Shown: positions 21,108 to 35,209 of the stretch, piece by piece
Layout of the letters: every line of letters starts with the position of its first letter
Position numbering within the stretch: the stretch's first letter is position 1
Source: Prinia subflava
Lineage: Eukaryota; Chordata; Aves; Passeriformes; Cisticolidae
Length of the DNA stretch: 64,000 nucleotides
NCBI RefSeq assembly: GCF_021018805.1
Contig: NW_026960609.1
Span: 3,100,001-3,164,000 of the forward strand
Direction of reading: 5' to 3'
Notes under the pieces: generated by a model
What the model saw: the letters and a program-made list of their open reading frames with translations, nothing else
What the model was told of the DNA's origin: nothing
Databases searched by the model: none
Translations under genes and position numbers: made by a program

Positions 21108-22478
21108 TGTCATGGGTTAGCACTGGCTAGATGTTAGTGCACTTATGAATATATGTTTTTTCTCTAACAACTCCTGTGGGATGTGATCAGGAACAGAGCA
21201 GAGCAGGCTTAAATTTTGAAACAAAAAAAAAACCCCACCAAAACTTTATTAATTACATAAGAACAGGGACAGAAATACTCTTAAACACACACAGAGACAG
21301 AAATAAAAACTTCTTAGAACATTTCTTCTCTCAGTTTCTACCTCCCCACCCATCACTCTTTACAGACCAACCCCTGGGTTTTAGATCAAACAATCACCAC
21401 TCAAAAACAAACTAATCTTCAATTCAGCAAGGGAGAGAGGAGTCTCTCTCGCACCACAGACTGTTCCTCAGAAAACACGGGTCCACCCCTTATGTGTTTC
21501 CATGTCACCTATAGCACCGCCCGGAGAAGTCTGCTAAGGTGACACTCTCTTTTTCTTATGTCCAGCGCTCTCACCGCTGTCTCATAGGCCAAAACTACAT
21601 ACAGGGTTTTTTTAAGGATGCTGCATGCTGAGCTCTCCCCCTTTTCACCTAGGGGCCGGGGTTCCAAGAGCAGGTCTGCCCTGAGGGCAGAGGGCACTAC
21701 TTCACTTTCCCCCTCTTTTTTCTGCTCGCTCTAATTCTTTAAGTGCTAGTCACTGTAGCAAAAGCAAGGGGCAGCTGCATCTACCCAAAAATGCAGTTTA
21801 TGTTCAAAAGAGACTTAAGTTCAGTCTATGGCTGACATTATGCAAGAAAAGTCCAGCTCTAAGGCTACTCCTCTCATTCTTCTATCGAGTTCCTTCCAAT
21901 CATGCTTTATCATCTCGGTCCCAGGCTGCTTCCCTCTTTCCGAAAACTACCAGTCATGAGAATCAATGTCTAAGAAAAGTTTCTTTCTGCTAAGCAAGGG
22001 TTAACAGTTTCTTCTCGGCAGGGTGCTGCAGGCGGAGGCCCTCCCAGGCTCGGCAACTCCCACATGGCTGGGCAACTTCTCCCGGAGTTTGGGGGGAGGA
22101 GGGGGGTGAGCACACACAGAAGGCACTTCCACAGTTTTCCACCCCTCCATCCTGGACGGGGCAGCTCAGTTCCAGTCCTGTCCTTTCTCTTCTCCCCCCC
22201 CTGGGGGGGCTCCGGCTTACCTGAGCCGACCACGTGTTTCCCCTCCCCCACCCAGCCTCGTGGCCAGGCGGGGGAAGGAGACCTGAGACATCTCTCTGCT
22301 GACACCCGGATCCGAAAAGAGGCCGAACCCCCCAGACTCCTGCTTTTAACTCTTTGTGTCCTCAGAGGCGTGTCCAAACTTCTGAGTGACCAATCCAGGT
22401 GCCAGCAGAAAAGCTGATTACTGATTGGACTGCCCACATCCCCCTGGAAAAATTCACTTCCCCCCCCCAACCACGACA
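21108..22478 (-). repeat. LTR-B copy 2, solo LTR
   Basis: A 1371-bp solo LTR with TG...CA ends and a 5-bp target duplication AGGAT (21103-21107 and 22479-22483). It aligns end to end with copy 1 at 16532-17889, with scattered substitutions. Confidence 0.92.
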
Positions 22479-22989
22479 AGGATTTTGTTCAGGATTTCCT
22501 GGTCTCAGACCAGGAACCTTTAGCAAGGTTTTTAAGCCACACTTGTCCAAGACTTTTCACAAATGGCCTTGACTTGGCAGCATGTAGGCTGTTCCCCTTT
22601 CCAGGAAATTGATGTGCAGACAAAAGGAAAACTAAAATAATACAGTTAGTGGAATGAGTAAGCAAGTTCTTTTTGATCATACTTTTCACTTGTATAGACA
22701 AAAAAAGTTTTATGGGAATCAACTTGCATGTGCTTCTTTACACTGTAGAGCCTTGGTAGCAGTAAAAATACAGGGTCAAATCCCCACTTTACTAATTAAC
22801 TGACCAGTTTCAACCAATTCTCACATTGAAGAAGAAGCTACTGTTTGCATAATTATTAAAGACAAAAATTTACAGCCTGTTACATTTTATAATGACAACA
22901 AAAACTGTCTTTTTTCTAATATTTTTAGCATTATTTTTAATAGTATGTAAATAAATAAAATGAACGCACACAGATGCCAGTAAGATCAT
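22479..22989. other. Non-coding host-like sequence
   Basis: AT-rich DNA between two solo LTRs. I see no gene, RNA or repeat signature in it. Confidence 0.55.
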
Positions 22990-23568
22990 TGTCATGATTT
23001 AACTTCTGCCAGGAACTAAGCCCCACACAGGTTCTCATTCAGTCCCCTCACACTGGAATGGGGGAGAGGATGAGAAAAGTAAAACTGAAAAAACTTATGG
23101 CTTGAGACAGACAGTTTTACAGGTAAAGCACCAGCTGCATGGGCAAGAAAAGCAAAACAGGGAATTCATTCAACACTTTCCATGGGCAGGCAGGTGTTCA
23201 GCCATCGGCAAGAAAGCAGCGCTCCATCACCCCTAAGGGTGATTTGGGAAGACAAATAACATAACCCTGAACTTTCCTCCCTTCCTTCTTCTTCCCCCAT
23301 TTTTTGTATGCTGAGCATGATGCCATATGGTCTGGGATTTCCCTTTGGTCAGTTGGGGCCAACTGTCCTTGCTGTGTCCCCTCCCAAGTTCTTGTTCACT
23401 CCCAGCCTGCTCAGTGGTGGGGTGAGGTGGGCTGAGGAGCAAAAAAGGCTTTACTCAGCCATAACAAAAACATTTCTGTACCCAACACTGTTTACAGCAC
23501 AAATCCAAAACATATCCCATATTAGCTATTATGCAGAAAAGTGAACGTACCCTAGCCAAACCTGCACA
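22990..23568 (-). repeat. LTR-J, solo LTR of an avian ERVL-type family
   Basis: A 579-bp element, TGTGCAGGTT...AATCATGACA on the minus strand, flanked by the 5-bp duplication ATCAT (22985-22989 and 23569-23573). Its end resembles that of LTR-B (AACCCATGACA), and the text is of a kind I recognise from common bird LTRs. A 5-bp duplication agrees with ERVL-type integrases. Confidence 0.8.
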
Positions 23569-26500
23569 ATCATTCAGGGCTTAATTCTTGATCAAACGTC
23601 CACATAATTCTGTGATTCATATGATTTTTTTTAAACACAGGACATCAGGACTCATAATTCAGTTTTGCTCTGACCTTATATTAATATAGAGATAACAGAA
23701 GCAGGCAAGGTAAAGAGATGAGGCAGGTAAAAACTAAGGGGAAAAATAGGTCTGTAATGTCACATTGATTTGTTTCTAGAAAGTAGGCATTTAGCTACAT
23801 TATCAAAGCTTTTACCCACTGGATCAGTCAAATATCCACCGACTTATAGTAGGCAGTAATACAGTATCTGCCTAACACTGAATAGACATTATTTATCTTC
23901 ATATACAGCTCCAAACCCCAAGCCAGTTTAGAAGACATAGGACTACAGAAAACCTTACTGCTAGTAGCTTATCAGCAGATTAGTATATATTATAAACTAC
24001 AATATATACATATTCAAATTGTTTTGATTAGGCAAAAGAGAGATGTCAGGGAGGTACTGCCCAAGGCCTATCAAAGGCAGGCAGCTTGGCACAAGGACAA
24101 ATGAAACTCACCAGTGAAAAAATGAAGGGCAGCACAGAATAAGTGATAAAATGCAGACAGTCTAGGCACATTAATAAGGTAGGGATGATCTGTAATTTCA
24201 TTAATAACAAGTGATATGGCAGGGTTCCTCTACCTTTAATATTATGTTTGATAACATTCTCTCTTTAAATAGATGCAATATGCATGGCTAAGAGGACATG
24301 GAATGATCAGATAAATAGATTTTAGGCAGAAGAAACTCTGAAAATCCCTTCTGAAACTTTTTGCAGTGATTTGCTCATTAGACAAATCTTCTGTTAAAAA
24401 TCCACCAAGAAGAAAGCACAAGAAAAGCAAGTCTTAAAAGTCTCATTTTGAGCCCTATCAATATAAAAAGTAATCAGTTAGATAAATTAACAAAGATACT
24501 AACCATCTTTCTGGAATGTCAGTAACATTTGAGAGTGGGGTTCCACTTTGATTTTTTATTATATTTTTTTATTCCTAACTAAACACACAACTTTTGCCTC
24601 TGAAGAGAATGGAATGACCTTTTATTGACTAGCTAGAATATTCTAGAAACAATAGTAAGTCTGTGGATTCAAATTTCTCACTGGGAAAAGAGTTTGCAGA
24701 ACTGCTTTTGTCAGATGTTCCAAGGCCCGAAAAGTCACCGCGTAAGTTGAAGGAAGATGAACATAAGCATTCAAACAAGACACTATCAAATGATGGCACT
24801 AGAAAAACCTAAACGGAGTAAGATCATTAGCCTGGCATCTTCGAGTCAACATCACAAGAGAAAGAGGAAGTTTGTCATCCCCAGAGTTAAACCTTGTCAG
24901 AATTGATTTGGATTTATGAGCCAGTAAGATAATCTTTCATGATTATCTGTCCTGTTACTCACCATTATGATATCCTCAAGGAGGCTGTTTCATTGTGTGC
25001 TCTTTGTGTCATGCTTAGCTGAAGTATAATTGTTTTAAGGACAACCTACACTTACGGGTTATTCATATGCAAATTAATGGATGCTGGTGAAGTTGTGCAT
25101 CCATTAAGCAGAGCATTAGCTTTCATGGCATTCATTTATCTATCTGATACTTTATTTATCATAGTTTTTCTGAAGTCTTGTTTACTAAGGGACCATGCTG
25201 GCAGAATATTGCTGCTCTCAATGACTTTTGTGCCTTATACCTAAAATGTGAAAAATGAAAACTCATATAATTTGCTTCTTAGCTGGTAAACAGTGGTCAT
25301 AAGATAATGACTTTTCTAATCTCTGTTCATGAGACTAATATAGCTCAAAAACTTTGGATTTATTCTCCTTTCTTTAAAAAAACCTCAGCCAACAAAACTT
25401 TGATTAACTAATTATTAACAGTGATCTTGAAATTTTATCAAATTAAAACGCTGTGTATTCATTGATCCAGAAAGAGGGAAAGTGTGAACAACTTTATAAC
25501 TGGATCGTCAAGAGAAGCAACTGATGGGTCCATTTTTCAGCCTTGCTCTGGGTGCTTATTTTGTATTCAGACTCACACCTAGAGCCAGCTTTCAAATTTG
25601 GGTAGAGTTTTGAACTGCAGACCATCACACTCTGATATCATTCTAAGCAATACATTACTTGGTGGTTCATTATCATTATCTTCACAGGGATTTCACTCGT
25701 TGAGAAAATCCTACTTCCTCAGGTTTCCAAGAAAAGATTCACAAAGCAATCTCAGCATTGGAGATCCTGCTAGTGTTATGGCATCAGGTCCAGCACTTAG
25801 CAGGCTGGCATTTGCCAGTGCTTATGCAGGATGTTTGCCACCTCAGGGACAAGTAATCTTCCTGATGGCTATAAAATTTTAGAAACGTAAGTTGTCATTT
25901 AGGCTGAAGTCCCTGGGCCAGATCCTTTAAGACAGTTAAGCATAACAAAATGAGTGAGATTCTCTTACTACAGTATTTCATTTGCACATAGAATTTTGAC
26001 AAATTTCAATTCACTGACCTGACCTATCATTTGCAGGAGACTTCCTTGGCTTTTACGGTTTCAGCAATTCTCAGAAATGGGAGCAAATGCTTTGTCCTTT
26101 TTAAAAAATATCCCTGTGCCTTTTTGCATTGAGAAATTCTAGGCAGTTAACAACTTGGTGGAATGATTTTGAAGTAGACGCTTGCAAACTTAATTGTGGC
26201 ATTTTCTGATGGTGGACAGCTTGGCTTCCCAATTCAAAGATGCTCTTATTCCATCTTTTTGTATGAAAATATTCTTTTTGCCAAGAGACTATTATGGCTT
26301 CTACATAGAACAAAATACTATGATTCCTACTTAGCCATACTAATCTCAACTCCTAGTTCCTCCAGCTGGCCAGGAAAAGACAGAAGATATAATGCATTTT
26401 CCTTTTAATATTCTTGCATTCATGTGAAACATTTGAGAAAAAAGTCATTATTATAATATTTAAGAAACATCAACCAGTGTTTCCATTTGTTTGACTGCTG

Positions 26501-29500
26501 TTGCCTTCACACCTTCTCCTGCCCTAGGCAAAGATACAAAGGGTTACATTGTAAAGTATTTATTCCTAAATATATGTAGATACTAAAAAATTGTAGATCC
26601 CCTCAATCACCAATTAATCTTACTTGATTTATTTGTTTCTAAACTAAAATTCTAAACTAAGCAAATCCTCTAAACTAAATAAATTCTACTTCTCTATGAA
26701 TTGTCTTTTGCTTACAAATCAACATGCATATTTCACTTGCAAAATCCCTGCACTATAGAGATGCTATCTAGAAATTAAATTGCTAGAAAGATCAATCTTT
26801 AGAAACATCTTCATCCGTGCTGTCAAATTCTGATCTCTCATACTGACTTGAACTATGTCACAAGCACCAGTTATTTTACTAAATACTTATCATCTTTATT
26901 GATAACTACAAGCTCAATTTATTTAGTCAGGAAAAGTGTGTTTTAACCAAGCTTATATGGCACTGAAAGTTTACAGCAGATGATTTCAGTGACTGATATA
27001 TTTTATGTCTTACAATCCCTATCTCATATATTCAATAATATCTTGCTGCCAGTATTCTCTAGCTAGAGTCAAGAGACAGGGAGACAGATAAGCCTGGTAC
27101 TGTGGCATGATTAATTAACAAAGCAAATCCACATACAACTCAGTACACTTTTAGGTCTACAGACACGCACAATTGTGCAATACTATCAAGCATATATGAT
27201 GTTTGGACTCATGTTTGTTTGTAAACTGGAGCCATTATAGATTTCCCAGACACAACCATAAGATTGTTCCATGTACATGGTGGCAAAATGCACTTGTTCA
27301 ACTATATTTCATCTTGGTCACCTGCAGAGAAAATACTGAACAGAGAGTGTGTTTGGCTTTTATCTGAAGGACACGGCAGAGACTTGATAGGCTTTAACTT
27401 TTGAACTGTTTTACAAACAGTGACCACCTCATTATATTTCCTTGAGTGAATGGTACCTATTTACATCTGCTCTTACTCAGGTCAACAGGAGTTCTACCAC
27501 TTATATCAGCATTAGCCCACTGCTGCTGTCTTTTGAAAATGTCATGTGCAATAAATATGCAAATGATTGCAGTAATTTTTAAAGTCCATATTAAAAACTA
27601 AATTCTAAAGGGTATCTGCTCATCCCGGTTGTTTTTTCCTTTTAGTTCCTAAAGTTGGGACAAGTTTAAACACATGCATTGGCTGTTTTTCCAGGTAGCT
27701 CCTCATAAACATTGCAAAATAATAATGAAGTTGTTAAGAAAGCAAAAGGCACAAAACATCAACAGTCATTGTATATTTAATTCACTGCTTTGTGACAATA
27801 TAATTATAACCTAAAGTTGTTGGTAATTATATGCAAATTGCTCTAATAGCAATGAAGCCCTAAAGCTGAGAGAGAGCAAGAAAGAGTCTGAGGGAAGACA
27901 GACTCAAAATAACCATTACTCATTGTACTCCTGGTTACCCCCTAAAATTGTTTGATTCTGATGGGTTACCCAACCTGCAAATTACCTAAAAGAAATTCAG
28001 GTCAGGTATAGAGAAAACAAATAAATTACCGGGAAATTACTTGCTGGTGTTGAGCCAAGTATTAGTTCGTCAGCATTCAGCACCATTGAAAGAGTGACGG
28101 AGAACAATACAGACTCGCATCAGGAGCTGGAAGCAGAAAACAGCAAAAGGAGCTGGAAGCAGAAAACAGCAAAAGGAAAAGTCTATTAGAAACTTTGTTT
28201 CTAATCCTGTCACCCTTTCCCCCATCAAACCTAAGCTCCACATCCAAAGTCAGTGTATGCTACCAGCAGATCACCGTTCTCCTCACCTTCTTGCCCTGGA
28301 CAATGGCTGCACCACTTGCAGGAGCCACTCTCTGTCTATTCATAGGGCCTGGGAGGAGCTGTTCTGTCAGATGCCATCCCTACACCTCCTGGAATTTTAT
28401 GGGTTCTAGAAGAGCTCCTCTATTCCTTTGAAATTTGGAATAATTCCACCAGCAAAGCAGCCAAGACCAACAGTCTCAGAGCTGAGATGTATAGTAACTT
28501 AGATATTCTCTCCTCTTAGCTAAACTGACTTTTTCCTGGATAGAAAGGACAACCATGCTCACACAATTTGTCAAGAGAATGTTTGACTTCTGCTTATTCT
28601 GTGTTTGCTGGAATCAGAAGGAAATGCCATATAGCTATCACTTCATTAGCAGAGCAGTAATATGCAACAGAGCAATGTGCTCTAGAGATGGAACTTGAGA
28701 TAAAGCACATAAAAACTGTGAATTTCATGACAAGCAGAATTGGCAGCTTTTGATGGTGATCTAAGTCCCTGCTTATCTTACTGATATGTACAGTATGCTA
28801 CAGCTGAATTAAACTTATACAAATACCATCAGAACTTATGGCCTCCGCTACACTACTTGCTCTTGCAGACTTTCTGCCATGTTTGAATTTCTCCTGCTAA
28901 AATATGTTTAAAAGAAGAAAAGAAAAAGCATTCACAACAGAACAGAGCAAAAAGCATTATAACTCAAAGATTTTGTTCTGAACTGTCCTTACTGTCTCCA
29001 TTCTTTTCCAATTCTTCTCCCTAGAAGTGAAGGAAAAGTGAGCAAGCAGATGGTGGGTGGCACTTTGTTGCCAGCTGGAGTTAAACACAACAATGACTTA
29101 GGAAACAAGTATAATCCTAAAATTTAAAACTGTTTCCATTGCACAGTGCTCCTTTTGTGTTCACCCTTTCCCCAGCTGGCAGCTGAATGATGAGCTATGA
29201 ACTGCTTGGGCTTTCAGACCTCTGACTGATCTCCAGTGGCTTTCTCTCTCTGTGCTCAGGAGATCTGCCTTGCAGCGAGACCCTTCTCTGCCTGTCCTGA
29301 GAGCTCACAAAACCTTTCCAATCTCACCTGCTGAAGGGGTGAATGTAAAAATGCTTGAAACCACTTGCTGGCTGCCCTGCACCTTATGCTGCAGCTGACA
29401 CACATGCAATGTAGCACCATGTGTAAGTCATGTGCAAGGACTTTAGCAGGTGGCTTTTAGCTGTCGGCAGGTGGGAACTGGGGTTCTGCAGCAGCAAAAA

Positions 29501-30904
29501 GTGAGCAAGAAAAGCTCATTACTCCTTTAGTGTACACAAGTTCCCCACTACACAAGGTATTTGAGCAGGGTTGCTTTAAAAAAAAAAAAAAAAAAAAAAG
29601 CATAGGCCTGAAATATATAAACAATTTTTCAAGTAAAATCATGTCTGCATTTTAATATCCAAATATTGATTTGCTTGCCTATGTGCTCATTTGGTGCAGT
29701 GTATGAAGTAGACAAGCACTGACATATGTGACCATAAGTGCAAAGCAGCTGTAAAAAATTACTGAATCTGAAAGGTTGTGACAGATGTCTGCACTGTACT
29801 GATTATGTCCTGGATAAATTATGTGTGATTCATAAATGCTTAAACCAGAAAATAAAATTACAGTTACAAGTATGACTTCCTGCATTTCAGGTTCAGATTT
29901 TTATCCTATGTTTTTATCTGAATAAAAAAATGTTTTGATAAGCAATAAATTGCATAAAGATGCAAATAAAGGATGAAATTATTTTAAGTAGTCTGGGCGC
30001 TTACCCAAAAATGAACACACCACTCCCAAATGAAAGGACTGCTCTTGAATATGTGCTTGAAGAAGAATGACTCTTCTGATATAAGACAAGATTTTATACT
30101 GTTTATACCTTTTCAAGGTTTCTGGGATAAAAGGACATTTATTCCTTCAGTTTGTCTGACAACTGACAGCTTACATGTTAACATGACAGAAAAAGAAGCA
30201 GAACACCTCTACCTGTCCTCACAGCACAGGTATAACATGGGAGCATTGCCCTTGGGGTGACACCAGTAACACAGGCAGGAGACCCACCACAGTTCTCATC
30301 TGCTGCTGATTTTGCCAACAAAACCAGCCACAGTTAGTTCTAATTGCAGTAATGGTGTGTTTGATACCTGTCCAGGGACAGTCCAATCTCTGAGTTGCTC
30401 TAAGCCCATTTTCTGCCTAATGTGGTACTCTCTGTCACTCAGGGATATCAGGGAGTATGTGGCAAAAAGCCTAACTCAGCACACTGCTGTCCAACAGCTG
30501 GCTTAGTTATACTGTTAGAAAAAATTAAATAAGAAATTTGAAACTACAAAAATGATTGCCCTTTTATTCTACGTTTAGACAAAAACTTGGAAACGTACTG
30601 GCCTTCAAAGTCACAGGACTTTATAGCTCAGGATAGCCAGAGCCTTTTTCTCCAGATCTGATTCTAATGCAACAGGAATGATAAGAATCACTACAGTCTT
30701 CTTGTATCCATGGATGTTCTGTGTCCCACAACACCCTTGGCTTATTTCTCTCTAGAGGGCCACCTCTCTTTTGAGAGCTGCTAGCAGGGGATGCTGATTG
30801 GCAGGAGTTGTCACTGATGAGCAACCACCAACTTGCTGTGGTGAGACAATCTGATTTGCCTGCTCCATGGAAAACTTCTGCCAGCCTCAGACATGCCAGT
30901 GAAC
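23569..30904. other. Non-coding host-like sequence
   Basis: About 7.3 kb of AT-rich, mostly unique-looking DNA with no frame longer than about 100 codons and no recognisable exon, RNA gene or LTR. It contains a perfect 26-bp tandem duplication (28123-28174) and a poly(A) run near 29578-29599. It is presumably intergenic or intronic. Confidence 0.55.
28123..28174. repeat. 26-bp tandem duplication
   Basis: Two identical adjacent copies of a 26-bp unit beginning GGAGCTGGAAGC. This looks like a recent local duplication. Confidence 0.85.
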
Positions 30905-31299
30905 TGAAAAAAGGGACTCTGTTTGGGGTTGGAGATGGAGCAAAAATGCAGGTCCAACCAATATGGTTAATAACATACGTTCTCCCCTTTATTCTCGAAA
31001 TGGCTGGTTTTATACAGTGCAGAATAGTTTACAGTTGCAGGTGCATTTCTATTGGCATTCAGCGTGAACAAGTATGTACACTATTTCAGTTTAAGGCAGC
31101 TACCATATCTTCACTCTATTTGCCCCATACAGTCTGTGCCCACACCTTAACCCAATTTCTAACTGCTCCACAAAGCTTATCTACTTCTACGCAGGCCAAA
31201 ATCTGAGGCCTAGCAGGCCCAAATCTGAGGCCCAGTTTGGGATAGCTCAAATCTCATTCCACAGCCCATTGTGCCCACGATCTCTAAAATTCGGATACA
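30905..31299 (-). repeat. LTR-A copy 3, solo LTR
   Basis: A 395-bp LTR, starting TGTATCCG and ending TTTTTTCA on the minus strand, flanked by the duplicated hexamer GTGAAC (30899-30904 and 31300-31305). The 6-bp duplication is independent support for class II membership of the LTR-A family. Confidence 0.92.
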
Positions 31300-33641
31300 G
31301 TGAACTAACAGCAATAAATATGTGTTATGAGCAACCACACGTCAGGCACTCAATACCATCACCATGAGTCTACAGACAGGCCAGATCAGGTCTGGAAGTG
31401 ATTCAAGATATCTTGAAGAAAGCATCATCAGAAATCAAAAATATGATAAAATATTCAGGAAATGAGCTGACATGATGAGAGGGCAACAACAGAGTGAAGA
31501 CTGAATCAGGACAGGAAAGAGGGCAAGCTAAGTCACTGCAGGTGAAAGCAAGTTCAGCACTGTAGCCTGGTTCTCTAAGGAACTGAGTAGAAATTTCACT
31601 GGATAATCAGAGCTGACAACTCCACCAGCTTTCACATGGGCAAATAAAGTCATATCTCATGTGACAAGGCATCAGATGTCTATGTCTCAATTAGGTAAAT
31701 GGAGCCATTTTCCCTCCATCTTTGGTTTACCTTTTGTTGCTTGGTTTTGGCTGGCTTTTTTTTTTTTTTTTTTTAATCTGCTGGTACAATTCATGAAGTT
31801 TTTGTACAACCAAAACAATTAACGGATATTGTGCAAGTTGGTTTTGCTTAATTCTGTGATTTTTTTTACATGCAAAAAAGTACAGATATGCTTTGAATGG
31901 ATGAAAGCTTTTTGGTGTACTACCAGCAGTAGTACCTTTTAGGGTGCTAAGGTATCAAAGAAAAGAAGGGAAATAGACATGAGCTAAAAAGGTATCAGTG
32001 AAATTGGTTGAACAGCCTGCATTTCTCTAACTGGAGTTCAGGGTCACTGCCAGTTTTTACAGACTGGTCTGCCACAGGAACACATAATACCTATAACTCC
32101 AAAACAAGGTTGATGCACCTCTGTTCTTAAAGTATTTTACCAAAGATTCTCAGTACACCACATGGAGTGATGGACTGAGCTCTGGGCCTCAGGACCCTAA
32201 GAAGGACATGGACTTGTTAGAGTGGATTCAGGAGAGGATTATGACTGATCAGAGAGCAGAACACCTCTCCTATGAAGACAGCCCATGGCAAGGGGGATAG
32301 AACCAGAAGATCTGTAAAAATCTCTTCCAAACCAAACCATTCTGTGATTCTACAAAGCTAAATACATCACAGCAAATGTAATTCTAGATCATCAGAATGT
32401 AGATGTAGACCCTACTATGAAAAGTATGCTTAGATATGGGGGTAAAATTTGATCTTTTTTCAAAAGAAAAGGAAAAGAAAAAAAAAAGTCCAGGGAACTT
32501 CTCTGCCTCAGCTATCTACAAACAAATTAAAAAGCAAAGGAGAGCTCTCTCTTGCTGTCTGCCCATGCTGCAGACAACACAGTCCAGGAGCAGAATGTGG
32601 AGGAATGGGTGCAGTTTCTGAAAACAAACTGCGTGCTTCTTTCTTCCCCTTTGCTCTCGGAACCAGTCTTAAAGGTGTAGAACTTAATATCCAGCATAAA
32701 CAGAATAGACAACTGGGGATACAAGCAGTTTTACCTGTGTTCAATCTAGAACATTTTGTTCAACCTAAAATAAAACATCATGTAATATTTTGCAGGTAAT
32801 TTAACTTTGACTTTAAAGCTCCTTCAAATGAAAATAGAAGCATTTTCACTCCTGGTAATTTAAACAGAGCAGTGACCGCCAGGGTCAGTGGATGCAGAAG
32901 ACCTTCCAGGTTATTTTATGAGCTGGGACAATAGCCAAATTCCCATCCTCTGAGAAACACATACATTTCTCTGAACACAACCCACCTGGTTATTCGGGGG
33001 CTTATGCTTTTCCTATTTGGGTCACAATGTATATGCAAACACAGTGAGACCTTAATTACAGAGACACTTTCATCTACAAGCCCTCCAACTCCAAAACCTG
33101 CCCTTCCCCACCAGAGTAAAAACCACTTCAGACCTCTCCCTCCTACTTAACCCTCCTGTCTTTCTCATGCCACACATTTGTGTGTGAAGAGATGATTTTA
33201 AATCATGTGTTTAAGCAGCAGAAGCAGGATTTATGCATAAGCTTCAGTGAGAGGTTAGCTACCTTTCACCAAGGTTAGCCTGAAACAAATTTTGCTGCGA
33301 ATCTCCAAACTTAGGTAAATGGAAAAGCTAGAAAAATGAAGAAAAAGGGTTTCTAAGCATAGTGGCCCCCTCCACTACTGCTCCAGCCACCTCCAGGGAG
33401 TTCTTACAGGAGGTTCTGTATGTAGATGGAATGGATTCCCATACCACTCAGAAGGTTTCTTTCACTTAGAGCTAATGAAAATATTCCCTACGCAGCTCCC
33501 TGTCCTGAACTGGAAAAAAAAAACAAACCAAAACGGACTTTTTAAAGCCTTACAGATCTGAGCTGCCAATCAGCCAGCCTTGCACTGGATGATCCCATCA
33601 CTAGGCAACCATCTGTGAAAGCCACTTCTCTTGAGGATGTT
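31300..33641. other. Non-coding host-like sequence
   Basis: Contains a poly(T) run near 31756-31774 and the CR1 fragment listed separately. I find no coding signal. Confidence 0.5.
32176..32356 (+). mobile_element. CR1 LINE 3' fragment
   Basis: The segment reads like the 3' end of the avian CR1 non-LTR retrotransposon: a GATCAGAG...GCAGAACACCTCTCCTATGAAGACAG block, then AAATCTCTTCCAAACC and the terminal ATTCTGTGATTCT repeat motif. It is strongly 5' truncated, as CR1 copies usually are. This is the clearest taxonomic marker for a bird or reptile genome. Confidence 0.8.
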
Positions 33642-33971
33642 TGTTGCCATGAGTTTTTCCCGGTTTTGCTGAGCGTTCATATTAAAGGAGAGGTTCGTAC
33701 CTTCTCACGCTCTTTTAATGTAAACATCAGCTATGTTCTATAAACATAGCCATTGTTTTTACATTCCTTGCCGGGACAAACAAGACTGTGTGACTGTGTC
33801 CCCTTCACCAATGTGATGTGGAGGTGGGAATTCCTTCCTCCAATCCACAGGCCTCATAGTAAAAGTATAAAAGTAGGTTTTGGTAAATAAACCGGGTCTC
33901 CTGCCCTGCAAGCTCTGTCGCACCCAGATCTGTCTCCAGTCTGTTTTCCTGGTTAGGCCTCCACGGTGATA
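33642..33971 (+). repeat. LTR-H copy 1, solo LTR
   Basis: A 330-bp element beginning TGTTGCC and ending GGTGATA, with the duplicated hexamer GATGTT on both sides (33636-33641 and 33972-33977). It has TATAAAA near 33866 and AATAAA about 20 bp later, giving a plus orientation. The terminal TA instead of CA is shared with the copy at 43817-44142. Confidence 0.8.
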
Positions 33972-34088
33972 GATGTTCACTTATTGTTTAAATGCATTTC
34001 ATTTCCATGGAAGAGTGTTTCACCTGACAACTGTCTTTTGCTAACCTTGTGCTGGTGGCCTTAAAAATTATTTTCTGTTGTGGAAGTC

Positions 34089-34426
34089 TGCCGCCGCTGG
34101 GTCTGATGGTAAATGAGGGACTCCATAGACATTTCTGGGTTGTGAGCAGATCAGGGCAGGAAGCAGGAACCCCGAAGTTTATTTACAAAGTCACTTATAT
34201 ACATTTTCTATAATGTCCATCTATTGGAGGATGTAATCCCCACCTTCCAATCCACACTGGTCAAGCTAACCGTCCATCACCTTTTCTCCTCCCAACTAGA
34301 AATATGTAAACAAGGAGAGACAGTTAGCAAAACATGGCCAGTGTTTACATTAACAAGCGGGAGAGAAGCTGCATATTCTCTTTCAATATGAGCACTCGAC
34401 ACACAGGAAAAAACCTCATGGCAACA
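34089..34426 (-). repeat. LTR-H copy 2, solo LTR
   Basis: A 338-bp minus-strand relative of copy 1, from TGTTGCCATGAG to CGGCGGCA, flanked by GAAGTC (34083-34088 and 34427-34432). It lies only about 120 bp from copy 1 but has its own target duplication, so the two are separate insertions in opposite orientation. Confidence 0.85.
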
Positions 34427-35171
34427 GAAGTCAGGGAAAGACAGGAACCTGACTGCACAGAAGAATGAAATTTTCCATTTGAATAAATGTCCTGTAATCT
34501 GAACAGTGTCCTTAGCTGAATAATCCTATTGATAAGAGTTACTATGGAACATCAAAAGGCATAGTGTGGCCACATTTTCACTGTAAGTGTAGACTAATAA
34601 CAGAGAAAATATTTCTATACTATTCTAAGCATTGTAGAAGGTATCCTCAGAACTGACCTAGCTTCTACCATGGAGAATAATTGTATCCCATGGGCAAAAG
34701 GCTCCATTTATTGTGTCAATAGAATCAAAAATTCCCACAGTGGTGGTGAAGATTATGGGAAAACTGCCATTCTGCAGGAATCTACTATCAGGCAGGGCAG
34801 ATGTGCAGTGTTTGACTCTCCATTTCTATCAAAAGCCAAATAATGCAAGAGCCCTGACTCATACAGTGGCCCAACCATCTCGACACCCTGCTGCACCTGT
34901 GCCTTAGGGCACTCTGCTCTGTGTGCTCTGACCTCAGGGCAAAGCGAGCAGGGTCCCATGGGAGAGGGGAACAAGAAGGCTGCGCATTTAGTTGATTAAC
35001 TGCAGTGTGGATTGCCCAATTCTGCTTGCTGAGTGAGTTTGTAAAGTGATGAGATTTAACTCTGGCTGCTTATTTGTTGTAACTGTACATTGTCACCTGT
35101 CCTGAAATAACTTGCCTAAAAATACCACTTTGTCTTCAGTTTGCTTCTGGAATAGTAAATCAGTGCATATC

Positions 35172-35209
<38 letters not shown>

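Noticed and set aside
35177..35207. Poly(A) run as the tail of a processed pseudogene
   Set aside because: No gene-like sequence or flanking target duplication could be found next to it. Treated as a simple repeat.
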